This document shows positions 1 to 10,788 of a stretch of 64,000 nt of DNA, piece after piece. This DNA is from Conchocele bisecta (lineage: Eukaryota > Mollusca > Bivalvia > Lucinida > Thyasiridae): positions 62,001 through 126,000 of the forward strand of contig JAQRGA010000117.1 of the NCBI GenBank assembly GCA_029237695.1, read 5' to 3'. Both the position numbers and the translations under genes were made by a program. Under the pieces are notes generated by a model. That model was not told the DNA's origin, did no database searches, and was given only the letters and a program-made list of their open reading frames with translations. The first letter of the stretch is position 1; every line of letters starts with the position of its first letter.

Positions 1-1200
1 TCAGTTTCAAAACTCTGTGCAAATATAGAGGCGATGCTTAACTTTTGTCCAGGTGTATATTTCCTTCATCTAAAATGCTTAATATTTCACACATGCATTC
101 CTGTAAGGCTCTACTACAATGCTGTGCCAAATCCACGACCGTCCAACCCCCGCTGATCACAAGGTCAAGGTGAAATACTTAGTACATTTTATGTTTACAA
201 AACTTAACAGAGAAATATTGTTATAACTTCTATTTCCTTATTCTTAATCTAAAATGCTTAATATTTCACACATGCATTCCTGTAAGGCTCTACTACCATG
301 CTGCACCAAAATCCACGACCGTCCAACCCCCTCTGATCCCAAGGTCAAGGTCAAATACTTAGTCTGTTTACAAAACTTAACATCAGAGAAATATTGTTAT
401 AACTTGTATTTCCTTCATCTAAAATGCTTAATAGTTCACACATGCATTCATGTAAGGCTCTACTACCATGGTGTGCCAAATCTACGACGTCCAACCCCCG
501 CTGATCCCAAGGTCAGTGTCAAATACTTGGTATCTTTACAAAACTTAACATCAGAGAAATAAATTATAACTTCTATTTCCTTCATCTAAAATGTTTAATA
601 TTTCACACATGCATTCCTGTAAGGCTCTACTCTACTACCATGTTGTGCCAAATTCACGACGTCCTACCCCGCTGATCCCAAGGTCAAGGTCAAATACTTG
701 GTATCTTTACAAAACTTAACATCGGAGAAATAAGTTATAACTTCTGTTTCCTACATTGAAAATTCTTAATGTTTCACTTGTGCATTCCTCTAAGGTTGTA
801 CTATCATGCTGTGACATATCTACGACCGTCCAACCCGCGCTGATCCCAAGGTCAAGGTCACATGCTTAGTCTCTTTACAAAACTTAACATCAGAGAAATA
901 TGTTATAACTTCTATTTCTTTCATCGAAATTCTTAATATTTCATGCATGCATTCCTCTAAGGCTCTACTATCATGCTGTGACAAATCCCTGCTGATATCG
1001 AGGTCAATGTGACATACTTAGTCTCTTTACAAAACTTAACATCAGAGAAATTGGTTATAACTTCTATTTCCTTGCTCGGATCTGCTTCACATTTCACACA
1101 TGCATTGCTCCCCCTGTGACAAATTCACGTTTGTGCCGCCCCCGCTAAGCCCATAGTCAAGGTCGCAAACCCACACACTTGGAAATTATTTTACATATTT
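1..1200. repeat. Tandem array, about 170-bp unit, at least 7 copies
   Basis: Units recur at about 73, 252, 421, 589, 759, 929 and 1083, each with the landmarks ATTTCACACATGCATTCC, AAGGCTCTACTA and AAGGTCAAGGT. The array runs off the left edge, so its start is unseen. The last unit is closer to the single unit at 28880-29050 (shared GCTCGGATCTGCTTCACAT) than to its own neighbours, so this is probably the core of an element of that family. Short ORFs here are open by repetition only. Confidence 0.9.
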
Positions 1201-1217
1201 AGGGGTACCTGGGCCCA

Positions 1218-1238
1218 CGCGGGGGGGGGGGGGGGGGA
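1218..1238. repeat. Poly-G tract
   Basis: An uninterrupted run of about 20 G marks the border between the 170-bp array and the unique-looking body of the adjoining repeat. The exact length is likely to be unreliable in assembly. Confidence 0.9.
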
Positions 1239-1255
1239 TATTCCGTAAACTGACC

Positions 1256-2612
1256 AATCTAGTTTGACCTGTGCATATGAACTGGACCAAGTTTAAACAT
1301 TTGATTCCGTCCAATTCAAATTTTCTCTGCATAATGTTCAGACTAACTACATAAGTCATGCTGCTAAATAAGTGTTAACGGTTGGAACATCGTCATCATT
1401 AAAAGGAAGAAACCACAGTTGTATTGATGAAAAATAAGATTTACCTGAGACCTCATGGGGGCCGCCATTAATCCAGTGTAAACAATAGACCATGTGATCC
1501 CATTCCCTGAGTAGCTTAGTGAGACGGTGTGCTAATCATGATAATATTTACCCCAACAATAATTGGAAACGGTTTGAATTTCTCGGTAAAAACTAAGAAA
1601 ATCATAAAAAAAATATTATATTTAACATTAAATACGCGTAAACGGTATTATACTCTCTCATCAGATCATCATTTGTCACCGATAGCGATTTAACGTACTG
1701 ATCTGGTCTGAATGTATTGTCATCTTTCAACGTCATTTACAGAATATATGACTGTTTTGGAAATAAATAACGGCAAAATACGATGATGTCTGCTCTGAAA
1801 TATCTGTCAACTTGCGGACGTAATTTAAAGAAATTGATAATATTTTAATATCGGCTACACCTGGGACTAATTACGAATTTATGTATGGTCCTTGGCTACA
1901 CCCGACACATTACACAGATCTAATTATAAATACACGTGTCGCTTTTTGTCAGAGAAAAAAATCGATAACGCGCAGCCGTGTGACGAGTTGTTCATCTGAT
2001 GACATCACACAGCTGTAAATTTTGACCCTTAGGAAATGTTTTGAAATTGACGCGTCGTTTTGATGTGTGCCGCACACCTCGCTGTCGGAGACAACGTGAC
2101 AATTAACTATACACTCTCGATTGTACGCTGATCTATTAGACGGCTGGTTATTTTATTTTTTTAAATGATTTTAGGAGGCCGGAATGTTAAAAGCGTGAGA
2201 TATATTTTAAGTTGTTCAGTACACCTTCGCTGATATTGTTTTTAGAAAATCTGTAATATTTTCCGTAGATGGTGTTGAAAATTGACACAAAATATATCGC
2301 CGGATTTCGCCGATATCCATTTAGAAAATCACCAATATTTTCCATAAATGGTGTTGACACAAAAGTCAGCGCTCACGCGGAATTCAAATCGAATAAAAAA
2401 TACTAATTTAATAAATAGACGCCGAAGGCTGCTGTGTTTGCGGCCAGTGAATTCTTGTCGTGGTAGCCTCAGGCGCAGTTCGAACAGTGTTATGATCAGA
2501 TGGAGGACATTAATTATTTCAAATTCATAAAAATTTCATCGTTAGTAAGTTTCTATCAGTTTATAGCTATTTTTATTAAAATCATAAAATTATGAAAATA
2601 TTTAAATCACAA
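1256..2612 (+). repeat. Dispersed repeat R1, copy 1
   Basis: The segment aligns along its length to 29160-30425, with shared landmarks such as ATGTTCAGACTAACTACATA, the AATCCAGTGTAAACAATAGA block and CAGTTTATAGCTATTTT. A third, shorter copy lies at 9590-9868. Copy 2 carries about 190 extra bases after the point matching 2535. In both long copies the 170-bp core lies immediately upstream, so array plus R1 may be one composite element. No coding capacity is recognisable; the ORF at 2348-2530 is not conserved. Confidence 0.85.
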
Positions 2613-4430
2613 AAATGAAAAATATACCCAGAGGTCCAGATAAGGTGCGTATTTGCGTAAATACGCCATTAAAAAATGCAAAAACCCAATTAAAATCAGA
2701 GCCAATGCGTACCAAAAAGCAATTAAAATGTCTGGTACGCAATAATTTGTTATCCTGTAGCGTACTCCTCAAATGTATTTTCAGTCTGCCGCGTACTGTT
2801 AGATTTGTTCATATACAATCCTACAAAATCATCGCCAATGATCTGTGCGGTCTGCCATTCATTGTTTACAAAGTCTGGTCCCGTTTCTAGCGGCGGACAG
2901 TGTTTCGCTGCATTTCACTGATAACAGCTGGAAACCAGTCTTCGGGTGTATTCGATTTGAACTCCAGGATTTAGCGCGAGCGATTCCGACTCTCAGCGGG
3001 GAAAAATGGGTCCAAGTCGATACGAAACTCTAGTAGCCCACCACACGTCAGTTGTTTCGAGTACCGTTTGAATTAATGATCCAAAATCTAGAATTGAATC
3101 CTTGTCGCATCGCCCGTTTTCGTCCATATTGTTTTTGAAAAAATAATCATACATGACAGGGCCTATCAAATATGGCGAAAGTTGACACAAACATCAGAGC
3201 TCATGCAAGCCGGAATTTAGTTCCCCTTTACCTCTGAATTTGTTGTCACAATCCACGTCATTGACAGAAAATATTACCGATTTTCAAATCAATAATTGTA
3301 AAAAAAAAACACGGCGATACGACACTAATGTGAACCCGAGATCCAGGCTCATTACTATACTAGTCTATTCTCTTAAATTCAAATCGATGTGAAACTGCTT
3401 GTTTCGGCGACCCCCGAGTCCACTCAAGAATTGCAACGAGAAACGTCCGTAGACATTCGTAAACGACTATCCGCACGGATAAAACAAATGGTACAGAGGA
3501 ATTAGTCCAGGGGGAGGGCGGGGCACAGCAGACACATTATTATGTTGAGTGTATCAGGTTTATATTTTACGTGTGGGACATTATCATAAGTAATAAATGA
3601 AAATATGGTAACATTATTACACACACGTTGAATAAAATGGCGGTCGAATTTACTAAAATAGGACGAGTTGAATGGCACCCGAATTCATCAATTAATATAA
3701 TCGTAGTAGTGATAGACACTATAAATAACACAACCGGATCGTGTCAGATTTGTTCGAAGAAAATTGGTGACACATGGCGCAACAAAATGACGGACACAAC
3801 AAACAAGCGTGGAAGAAGGAAATTGCAAAAGTCCACCACCAATGTTAACCCTATTTACTTATATGTACTTGAAATCATTGAAAACTTGAACTAATCATTT
3901 GGTGTTCTTATAGGTAAGTGAAGCAGTGTTACCATACACATGTAAGTATAACGCTGCTTCAATTAATTATATGAACAACAAAACGGTACCATTAATACAT
4001 AAATTAGTACGATTTGTTTCCGAATCGGTTTTTGTCATCAAAATGTGGAAATACCCAATTGAAAAAAATTGATTGGGTAACGTTTTTAAAATACCCACTT
4101 GAAAGTTTAGAATACCCAATTTATTTAAAAAGTATGGAGTAACAGTACCCAATGTCAAATTCCTTATCTGGAGCCCTGTATAGTCGAGGTTTGAACAAAC
4201 TCGGTTTGCTATGCTCACTCGTTTGTTGAGCGTATGGACCCAATCACTCGTACATTATTTCACGATAATCAGTTCACCTTGTTAAATAAACTGTATGTAA
4301 CTAACTGTCAAAATGTCAGTTGGTGTAACGACACCGAAATGCATTTTAACATTATTTGATCACCGCAGAGTGAGACTTTCTAAAAACTATCCTTATTTGA
4401 CTTTGTCATTGGATATAAGCACAGACTTTC
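2613..4430. other. No recognised gene or repeat
   Basis: This AT-rich stretch holds only short ORFs without recognisable motifs (for example 3628-3894, an asparagine- and threonine-rich 88-residue frame). I saw no splice-bounded exon, RNA gene or tandem structure in it. Confidence 0.6.
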
Positions 4431-4436
4431 AAACGG

Positions 4437-6005
4437 TCCTACTTTTTCCTACCTTTTCTTCAAAATTCCTACTTTTTCATTCCAGAATCTAAAAAAAATA
4501 ATATTTTTAATAGATAAAATAATGAATTTGGTGTGAAAAACAAGTACAAATCTATATTTTTAAATTGATTTGCAGAAAGAAACATTGTATTGTATAGACA
4601 ATGTGGCCTTGTTGTCCATTATGTCATGGTATATTAAACAATATTTTATTTTTGTCAACACTGTATATTGCATTTATTAGACTTTAGTGAGTGTTTGAAT
4701 TTTAAGGTTGCGTGTATTGGCAAAACGTGTAGATCCAGATGAGCTGGCTCATCATCAGATCTGCACTTTTTGCAATTACTTGTAATGTTCATATTTGTAA
4801 TAACAAAAACACACCTTTTTAATAAATGGACAACCGGTAGTCAGAAAATCATTTTGTGCCGGTTGGATTGGTGGCAGAACTAACATATCAAAATCCAGAT
4901 ACTTAGGGGTGAAAGGGTTAATATTAAAGATTTCTATTGATGTCCAAGGCTCCAGGATATAAATAAAAAATAATTACATACATGCAGTTTGTTTTGCTTC
5001 TATTTATGTGTGAATTTGCTCGAAGACCTTTCATACCCATGGACTTCTCCCGATTCACAATTATATGACATTTTGATGTACATGTACATAATCAGCAGAA
5101 ATGTGGCCCAATGCGGAGTCTAGCTATTGGCCAATTTGAACCCAATTCCATGTTACCCCACATGCACGATGGGTATTCCCTATATAGAACCAGTGGTTAT
5201 GCACTGGCTGTTCTCAGGTGAATAGCTACATTAAGGTCCTGCACATGATACAGGACTGCAGGATATTTAAGAAATGTTGTGTAAACTATATTGCTAGAAA
5301 TGGTGAAAGTTTTACGCCTACAAAATGCTTTAAAATATGTTGGAGTACACCATTTGTGATCCAGTTTTCCAAAACTTTCTAGGGGTGTATACAACTTTTC
5401 AGAACTTCAAGAACGTAGCGAGAACTTCCTTCGGTGTGATGGGGGCATAATGGTGCATACCTTCAGACCCCACTACCCTTTAGCTTTCCATACTTATTGA
5501 CCGAGTACCACTATAATATGTTGCCAGAAAAAAACCTGATTTTCTAGCTCATTTAAAATGCGCCAGATTGCACCATTTGCACACCACTATCCATATAGCA
5601 TAGCATTCTTACTGTGAGTAGCACTATAATATGCTGCCAGAAAAAAATGTGATTTGTCTGCCTAAAATGTGTCGATGTGCACCATATGATTTGCGATCCA
5701 GTTTTCAAAGCTTATTCTCGGGCCGCATGCCTGCGGAACACCGCCCACCACCAACCCCTTAGCACTGATACAAGTCATGTTCCATTCTTAATTTGACTGT
5801 CAGTAGTGAGTAACACTATGCTACCAGAAACAATCAAACTTTGTTTTTACACCTAAATATGCTTTAAAATACACCAGATCGTTATGTTTTCCAAAGCAAG
5901 AAATGTTTTCAAATACTCTTACTTTTTTATTGAAAAAATTCCTACTTTTCTCCTACATTTTTGCCAAAATTCCTCCTACGTTTTTCCTACTTTTTGTCAA
6001 AAAGT
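4437..6005. repeat. Diverged repeat region with CCTACTTTTT motifs at both edges
   Basis: Both edges carry degenerate CCTACTTTTTCCTAC-type runs (4437-4480 and 5928-5995). Between about 5250 and 5890 there are two or three very diverged tandem units of about 140 bp sharing ACTATAATATG and TGCCAGAAAAAAA. The segment 4715-4920 is a copy of the palindromic repeat also seen at 60395-60612. No gene is recognisable. Confidence 0.55.
4715..4920. repeat. Palindromic dispersed repeat, copy 1
   Basis: It shares with 60395-60612 the blocks GTGTAGATCCAGATGAGC, ACTTTTTGCAA, ATAAATGGAC and ACCGGTAGTC, and ends in an AAAGGGTTAA block. Its centre is the hairpin GATGAGCTGGCTCATC. This palindromic family is one I recognise as common in bivalve genomes; its class is not clear to me. 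Confidence 0.75.
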
Positions 6006-6069
6006 TGCTAACTAGAGATTGTGTATAAAAATAGAAAGCTTTAAATTTATACAAATTTCAAAGTCATTT

Positions 6070-6430
6070 GAGAAAGTCTTACAAATGTTTTGACATAAGA
6101 AAATGGATAAGTGTTTCAAAAGTCACAAAGGTCAAATTCATGTCATTGGTGGTGCGATTTCATCACACTTGTTCTTGCGAATGAACTGTCCAAATATTAC
6201 AGCAATCCTTCAAGTATTATTGAAGATATTACCTGATGGAGAAACTCGTACAAACTTTTTGACGTAAGAAAATGGCTCAGTTTTTCTGCAGCATTTCGAA
6301 AGGTCATGTCATTTGTGGTGCGAGTGTGTCACACATGTTCAAATGAATGAACTGTCCAAATATTGAAGCAATTCTTCAAGTAATATTGAAGACATTACAT
6401 GATGCAGAAATGCTTACAAACTTTTCGACT
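6070..6430. repeat. Tandem repeat, about 170-bp unit, about 2 copies
   Basis: Two diverged units share AATGAACTGTCCAAATATT, CTTCAAGTA.TATTGAAGA and ATGGAGAAACTC/ATGCAGAAATGC followed by ACAAACTTTT. A short piece of the same unit occurs at 15776-15840 (GATGGAGAAACTC...ACAAACATTTTGACGTAA), so the unit is dispersed as well as tandem. Confidence 0.75.
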
Positions 6431-6479
6431 TTTCAACGTAAATGTACACGGACTGGCGGACGGAAGGACGTACGAAACT

Positions 6480-7472
6480 TCAAGAGCAACGCAATATGCA
6501 TAAAAAATATACATGGTGATAAAGCAGTAAATGTTTCAAAGTAGATAGGTATAAACCCTAAGGGGTCAATGAGCCGGGGGAAACATAATAATAGCAATAC
6601 AACTATAGCGAACTATGGTACGAGTACGAGTACAACGGTGGTCTTCAACGTGGTAAATAGTGTACTTCACAGTCAGCGATGTATAGTCCCAACATAAATT
6701 AGAACTACATTAGAGCTGCAAGGCAATTCCACTTGGTGTTCTCAACACGGGTACAGGTGAAATATTCCGCTAAAAGTCTCCTTTTTTTTTACTGAGATGT
6801 GTACACCTCCATCGGCCACCTACGACCCAAGGAATACAATAATGTCTCAACTATGAACATATACAACTACTAATACGTTGCCACACAATTTGCCAAACAA
6901 ACCTACCACAAACCTTTATAATTACATTCACTTCCAGCTGCCAAACCTTTAGAGTGCTTACACATCGTTTTCACTGGTGTGAAAGGTATGTGTATGGCAA
7001 AATCCCGTAAGAATTGTTAAATAGTAGATAATTGTTGGCTACATGTGTTATATACAGGGGTAATAGACCGTATTTTCATTAAAATCAACCGGAAAATGTA
7101 TGCAAAATTCGTAATGGCATGGTTTGATTACGTAGAGATCACAAAACCATCAATTACTTGTGTTATTGACTCTTGTAATGTGTCTGCATTCGTAAAACTA
7201 TGATACATTCTGTCGTACCATAGGCTATATGGCTTCCTTGTGTCTTAAATTGAAATATGAATAAAACAACGACAATGTACTTACCTTGTGGCAAATGGCC
7301 ACCTTGTCGCCAACCTAAGTATGCCGCTCACCTTCTACACGCTACACCCCCACCCCCTCCTTCTGGTATATGTCAAGTCCATCAAAACAATACTGGTCAT
7401 GGTGTATCTACACTGAGAGTATTGAACGATCTACACTGTTTGGCATAGCCCGTAAATGGTTATGATCATGCC
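6480..7472. other. No recognised feature
   Basis: There is no splice-bounded exon, RNA gene or tandem repeat that I can support. The 63-residue ORF at 7257 has no recognisable motif. Confidence 0.5.
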
Positions 7473-7474
7473 TA

Positions 7475-8328
7475 CAGTAGGGGCAATCCGGGAAAATACG
7501 GACAACTTTCTGGTGACGCTGATGTTTGTGTTCATAATAACGATGTATGTCGCAATTTCATAACGGTCTCGCTATGGTGATCTGCGAGGGTGTCAGAAAT
7601 AATTAGTCCGTATTTCAAATACAGTGTTTTAGGTCGTTCAAACCCTGTCTTTTACATATAATTGAAGGTGCTTGAAAACGGTGAAATACGGACACGGACA
7701 AATTACACGGCAAATTACAGACAATAAATATTTTTAAAAAAATTACAATGTTTCAGGCTCTATACCCACTAGCAATTCATTTAATAAGTGTATATAACTT
7801 ACAATCATTTAAGTAAAATATATGCATGCAGACTCGAAGTTAATGCAGAATGCTATTTTGAAATGGTAAAATACGGACAACATTGTCCGTAGTTTTACGA
7901 CCATCAAAAAATGATAGATTTAATACGGAGTATTATTATTTAATATTTTTTGTAAAATCTCTGTTACCAATTGCTTAAAATGAATAGCGTTATTGACTCA
8001 GGAATAATTGTTTTACTGGCAGGAATTCATGAAATACATTCAAAAGGTATGCCCAGTTTGAGTGTATTTTTCCTGCCCAAAAATGTTTACGACATTTGAA
8101 AGTCAGTCATTTGGAAAAGGTTGTGTGTATAGCGTCACTAAAATAGGTGTATGACGTCATTGATATGGGTGTACCTCATAGCCGCATGTGTCAAATTCGC
8201 GTGAAATGACCTGAAAACGGCTAAATGGACCAAAAATAATGAAAATGACACTACTTGTGCAGGGAACACGTTACATCAATGGATGTCCCTATTTGTCCTA
8301 TGTCCGTGATTTCCCGGATTGCCCCTAA
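7475..8328. mobile_element. Inverted-repeat DNA element with TA-like target site (MITE-like)
   Basis: The left end GGGGCAATCCGGGAAAAT and the right end ATTTCCCGGATTGCCCC are inverted copies; the similarity extends inward through TACGGACA/TGTCCGTG, giving about 26 bp. TA flanks both ends, which fits a Tc1/mariner-type TA duplication. No transposase is encoded in about 855 bp. A second, 3'-truncated copy begins at 9872. The superfamily is inferred from the TA flanks only. Confidence 0.75.
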
Positions 8329-8479
8329 TTAATCAATACATGTGATGTTTCAGACATGCTGGGGCTATTTGCACAAACATATACAATCATTATCAGCACT
8401 GTCATTCATCATACACTTAACATGTGTCAAGCAATGATATTCCGTGCACAACATACTAAATATGAATGCCCCTGTATAA

Positions 8480-8586
8480 GCTCAATAATAGGAATGGTTG
8501 CTGCTCTATTTTAAGTGAGAATTTGGCTCAATAAAAATACTTCCGGTTGTTCAATGTGATTTCAAATGGGAAAAACACAGGTAGGT
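8480..8586 (+). repeat. Dispersed repeat R3, left part of an interrupted copy
   Basis: It matches the reverse complement of 16475-16560 (shared TATTTTAAGTGAGAATTT and GGTTGTTCAATG). The continuation of R3 resumes at 10317, so a 1.73-kb element has been inserted here. The uninterrupted copy at 16180-16560 acts as an empty-site reference. Confidence 0.8.
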
Positions 8587-8848
8587 ACCGTATTTTGCCG
8601 TGTATTAGACACACTTTTTTTACCCAGATTTTCATCCCACAAATCCCCTGCGTCTTATACACACGTTTGGATACAAGAGCATGTTTTTCCATCCCGAAAT
8701 ATCAACAAAAATGACCAAAAATTAATAAAATAAAGATTTATTTTTATATTTGTTGTTGTTGTTGTTAGTCTTTGCGGTAACATCCGCTTGAAATTGGAAA
8801 AGTAGCCTCAGATTTGTATTCTAAACAGTTCACGCCTTGCACGCTTCG

Positions 8849-8953
8849 ACCACATGCATTCGGCGTGTTTCGGCTTTCATCGATATAACGCATATATAGT
8901 TATATATATATAGTTATACCGACGAAAACCGAAACACGCCGCATGCCTGTGGT
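8849..8953. repeat. Long imperfect hairpin, about 41-bp arms
   Basis: The arms 8849-8889 and 8913-8953 pair with only a few mismatches, including a perfect 13-bp core CGGCGTGTTTCGG / CCGAAACACGCCG. The 23-base loop is almost pure A/T. The size resembles a miRNA precursor, but a snapback element is equally likely. There is no evidence of transcription in the sequence. Confidence 0.8.
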
Positions 8954-9589
8954 TTCGACGTGGGTCACATTCGGTCGACATCTTCTCTGCCGAATCACAA
9001 TCTGGCACTATCATTTGAATTCTCTTTTGAAAACATTTACCTTGCCTATATCGGTCGGTGTAATTTTGCCATGAAAAATATTGCATTACGCCATTAACGT
9101 TAAATCCTAATATGCACAATGCAATTCCACGTAAGTTATAAAACTCCATCATTAGTTTCGAAACTGTCTGTTTACACGATGCTGATGCGTCTAAAGTGGC
9201 AAGCCGACATCAAACACACCGCGTGTCAAGATTTACCAATTGTAAATTTCACCCCGCGGCGCACAAAGCCATCATATCATGGCCATGTCAAATATCAATA
9301 CACGCGGTTGCTGACGTCTGTTTCGTATTCGTCACTAGACTGGTACCCTGTCTGATGCGTGCCTAGTGAAACAGTACTACCGGGAACCATTCTATTTATG
9401 ACACGGCAAACGTGCTGATGTGAATTGGATCTCTATCTCTGACAAATCCCGGCTTATTGCATTAGCGGCCAGACCAGGAGGTGGATTCGCGTAGTCTGCA
9501 CATGATTTACAATGTTCGCCAAGCTCTAATTAAAAACATCATAATTACGTCAGCGGACAATGCAAATTCGTCATAGCTATATGCTGTGA

Positions 9590-9868
9590 TCAGCGTCATT
9601 TACGGAAGATATGACTGATTTTGAAATAAATATCGGCATAATACGATGATGTCTGCTCTGAAATTGATGTCAGTTTTCAACATAAGTTATCATGTTTATA
9701 GAAGTTGATTGTATTTTAATGTCTGCCACAAAATAATTCGCTAAATTCACAATAATTTCTGAATCCGCAATTACACCCAGGCAAGAAATCGATAACGCTC
9801 AGCCATGTTGATGTCATTCAGCGCAAGGCTGTAGACTTTGACCTTTAGGCTATGTTTTGAAATTGCAC
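9590..9868 (+). repeat. Dispersed repeat R1, partial copy 3
   Basis: It aligns with 1730-2055 (shared ACGATGATGTCTGCTCTGAAA, split here as ACGATGATGTCTGC then TCTGAAA, plus AATCGATAACGC and TGTTTTGAAATTG). The match breaks off exactly where the GGGGCAATCCGGG element begins. Confidence 0.8.
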
Positions 9869-9871
9869 CGA

Positions 9872-10120
9872 GTGACAGTAGGGGCAATCCGGGAAAATAC
9901 GGACAACTTTCTAGAGACGCAGAGTGCTGATGTTTGTGTTCATAATGTTGCAATATAATAACGGTCTCGCTATGGTGACCTGCGAGTTGTCCGAAATAAT
10001 TAGTCCGTATTGCAAATACAGTGTTTTAGGTCGTTCAAACCCCATCTTGTACATATAATTGAAGATACTTGAAAACGGTGAAATCACGGACATAGAGTCG
10101 GCACATTACGGACATAAACA
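9872..10120 (+). mobile_element. Truncated second copy of the GGGGCAATCCGGG element
   Basis: The start and about 240 bp match 7475-7720 closely (shared ATACGGACAACTTTCT, ACGGTCTCGCTATGGTGA and CAGTGTTTTAGGTCGTTC). The right terminal inverted repeat is absent. The TA flank at the left end is retained (CAGTA before GGGGC). Confidence 0.8.
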
Positions 10121-10316
10121 TCCAAGGTACGAATAAAAAAACAGTGCATGAGAATAAATAACAACAACAACTCGGCGAGCTTTTTAAATTGTTTCTTTCA
10201 TTTTGTTTGGAAAATTGAGTGCGTCTTATATGTTGACATTTTCCCCAGATTTTGGACTGAAAATAGGAGGTGCGTCTTATACACTCTTGCGACCTATACA
10301 CGGCAAAATACGGAAG

Positions 10317-10600
10317 TTTCATCTCTTATATATTTTTGTAGAGACGTCCAATGAACATGACACTATGCTTATCCTGACTGCCAATGATTCTGATTTCAGC
10401 AGGATATTCATACTTCTTGCGAGATTGCCTAGTTTCCCAGATCATTTGAGAAAACTACCGGACATGCCCATCCAAGAAGCGATTTTTTTATCAATTTTCA
10501 TTTTCCCAACCCTCAGAATCACGAATAAACAAGTTTTCTCCAAGACATTCTGCAGTGCTTAAATGTGCAGTGTATGATGAATTTTGTTAAAACAACATTC
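10317..10600 (+). repeat. Dispersed repeat R3, right part of an interrupted copy
   Basis: It matches the reverse complement of 16180-16440. A shared reading frame (TANDxDFSRIFILxARLPSF) is visible in both copies. In the part I compared there are about five synonymous and five amino-acid-changing codons, so coding constraint is not established. Confidence 0.75.
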
Positions 10601-10788
10601 AGCAGTCGACAAATTCTCGAAAACGTTCACAATGGAGCTGTAAATTCAAACTGTTTTATGCGCTGACAGTATAATGCATTTTTAATTTGAGGATATAAGG
10701 TGTGATGCGGAGCCTTGATGATGTTCAAATTAAATGGAAAGAATGTGTGGAAATTGTTCACCATTATGTTTGTTTACGCACGTATGTT

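Larger units (their letters stand above)
8587..10316. mobile_element. Composite inverted-repeat element inserted into repeat R3
   Basis: The ends are CCGTATTTTGCCGTGTAT at the left and its inverted match ATACACGGCAAAATACGG at the right. Just inside both ends lie CGTCTTATACAC-type motifs. The interior is a patchwork: a long hairpin (8849-8953), an R1 fragment (9590-9868) and a truncated copy of the GGGGCAATCCGGG element (9872-10120). No transposase is recognisable. The class cannot be assigned from the termini alone. Confidence 0.7.

Noticed and set aside
1..1200. CRISPR-like array (regular repeats)
   Set aside because: Units are about 170 bp with no short-repeat and unique-spacer pattern, and the genome is eukaryotic. 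The same applies to 15085-15411 and 34972-37342.
10330..10562. Conserved protein in repeat R3 (DFSRIFILxARLPSF)
   Set aside because: Two copies keep the frame over about 40 codons, but about half of the changed codons alter the residue and no domain is recognised; constraint is not shown.
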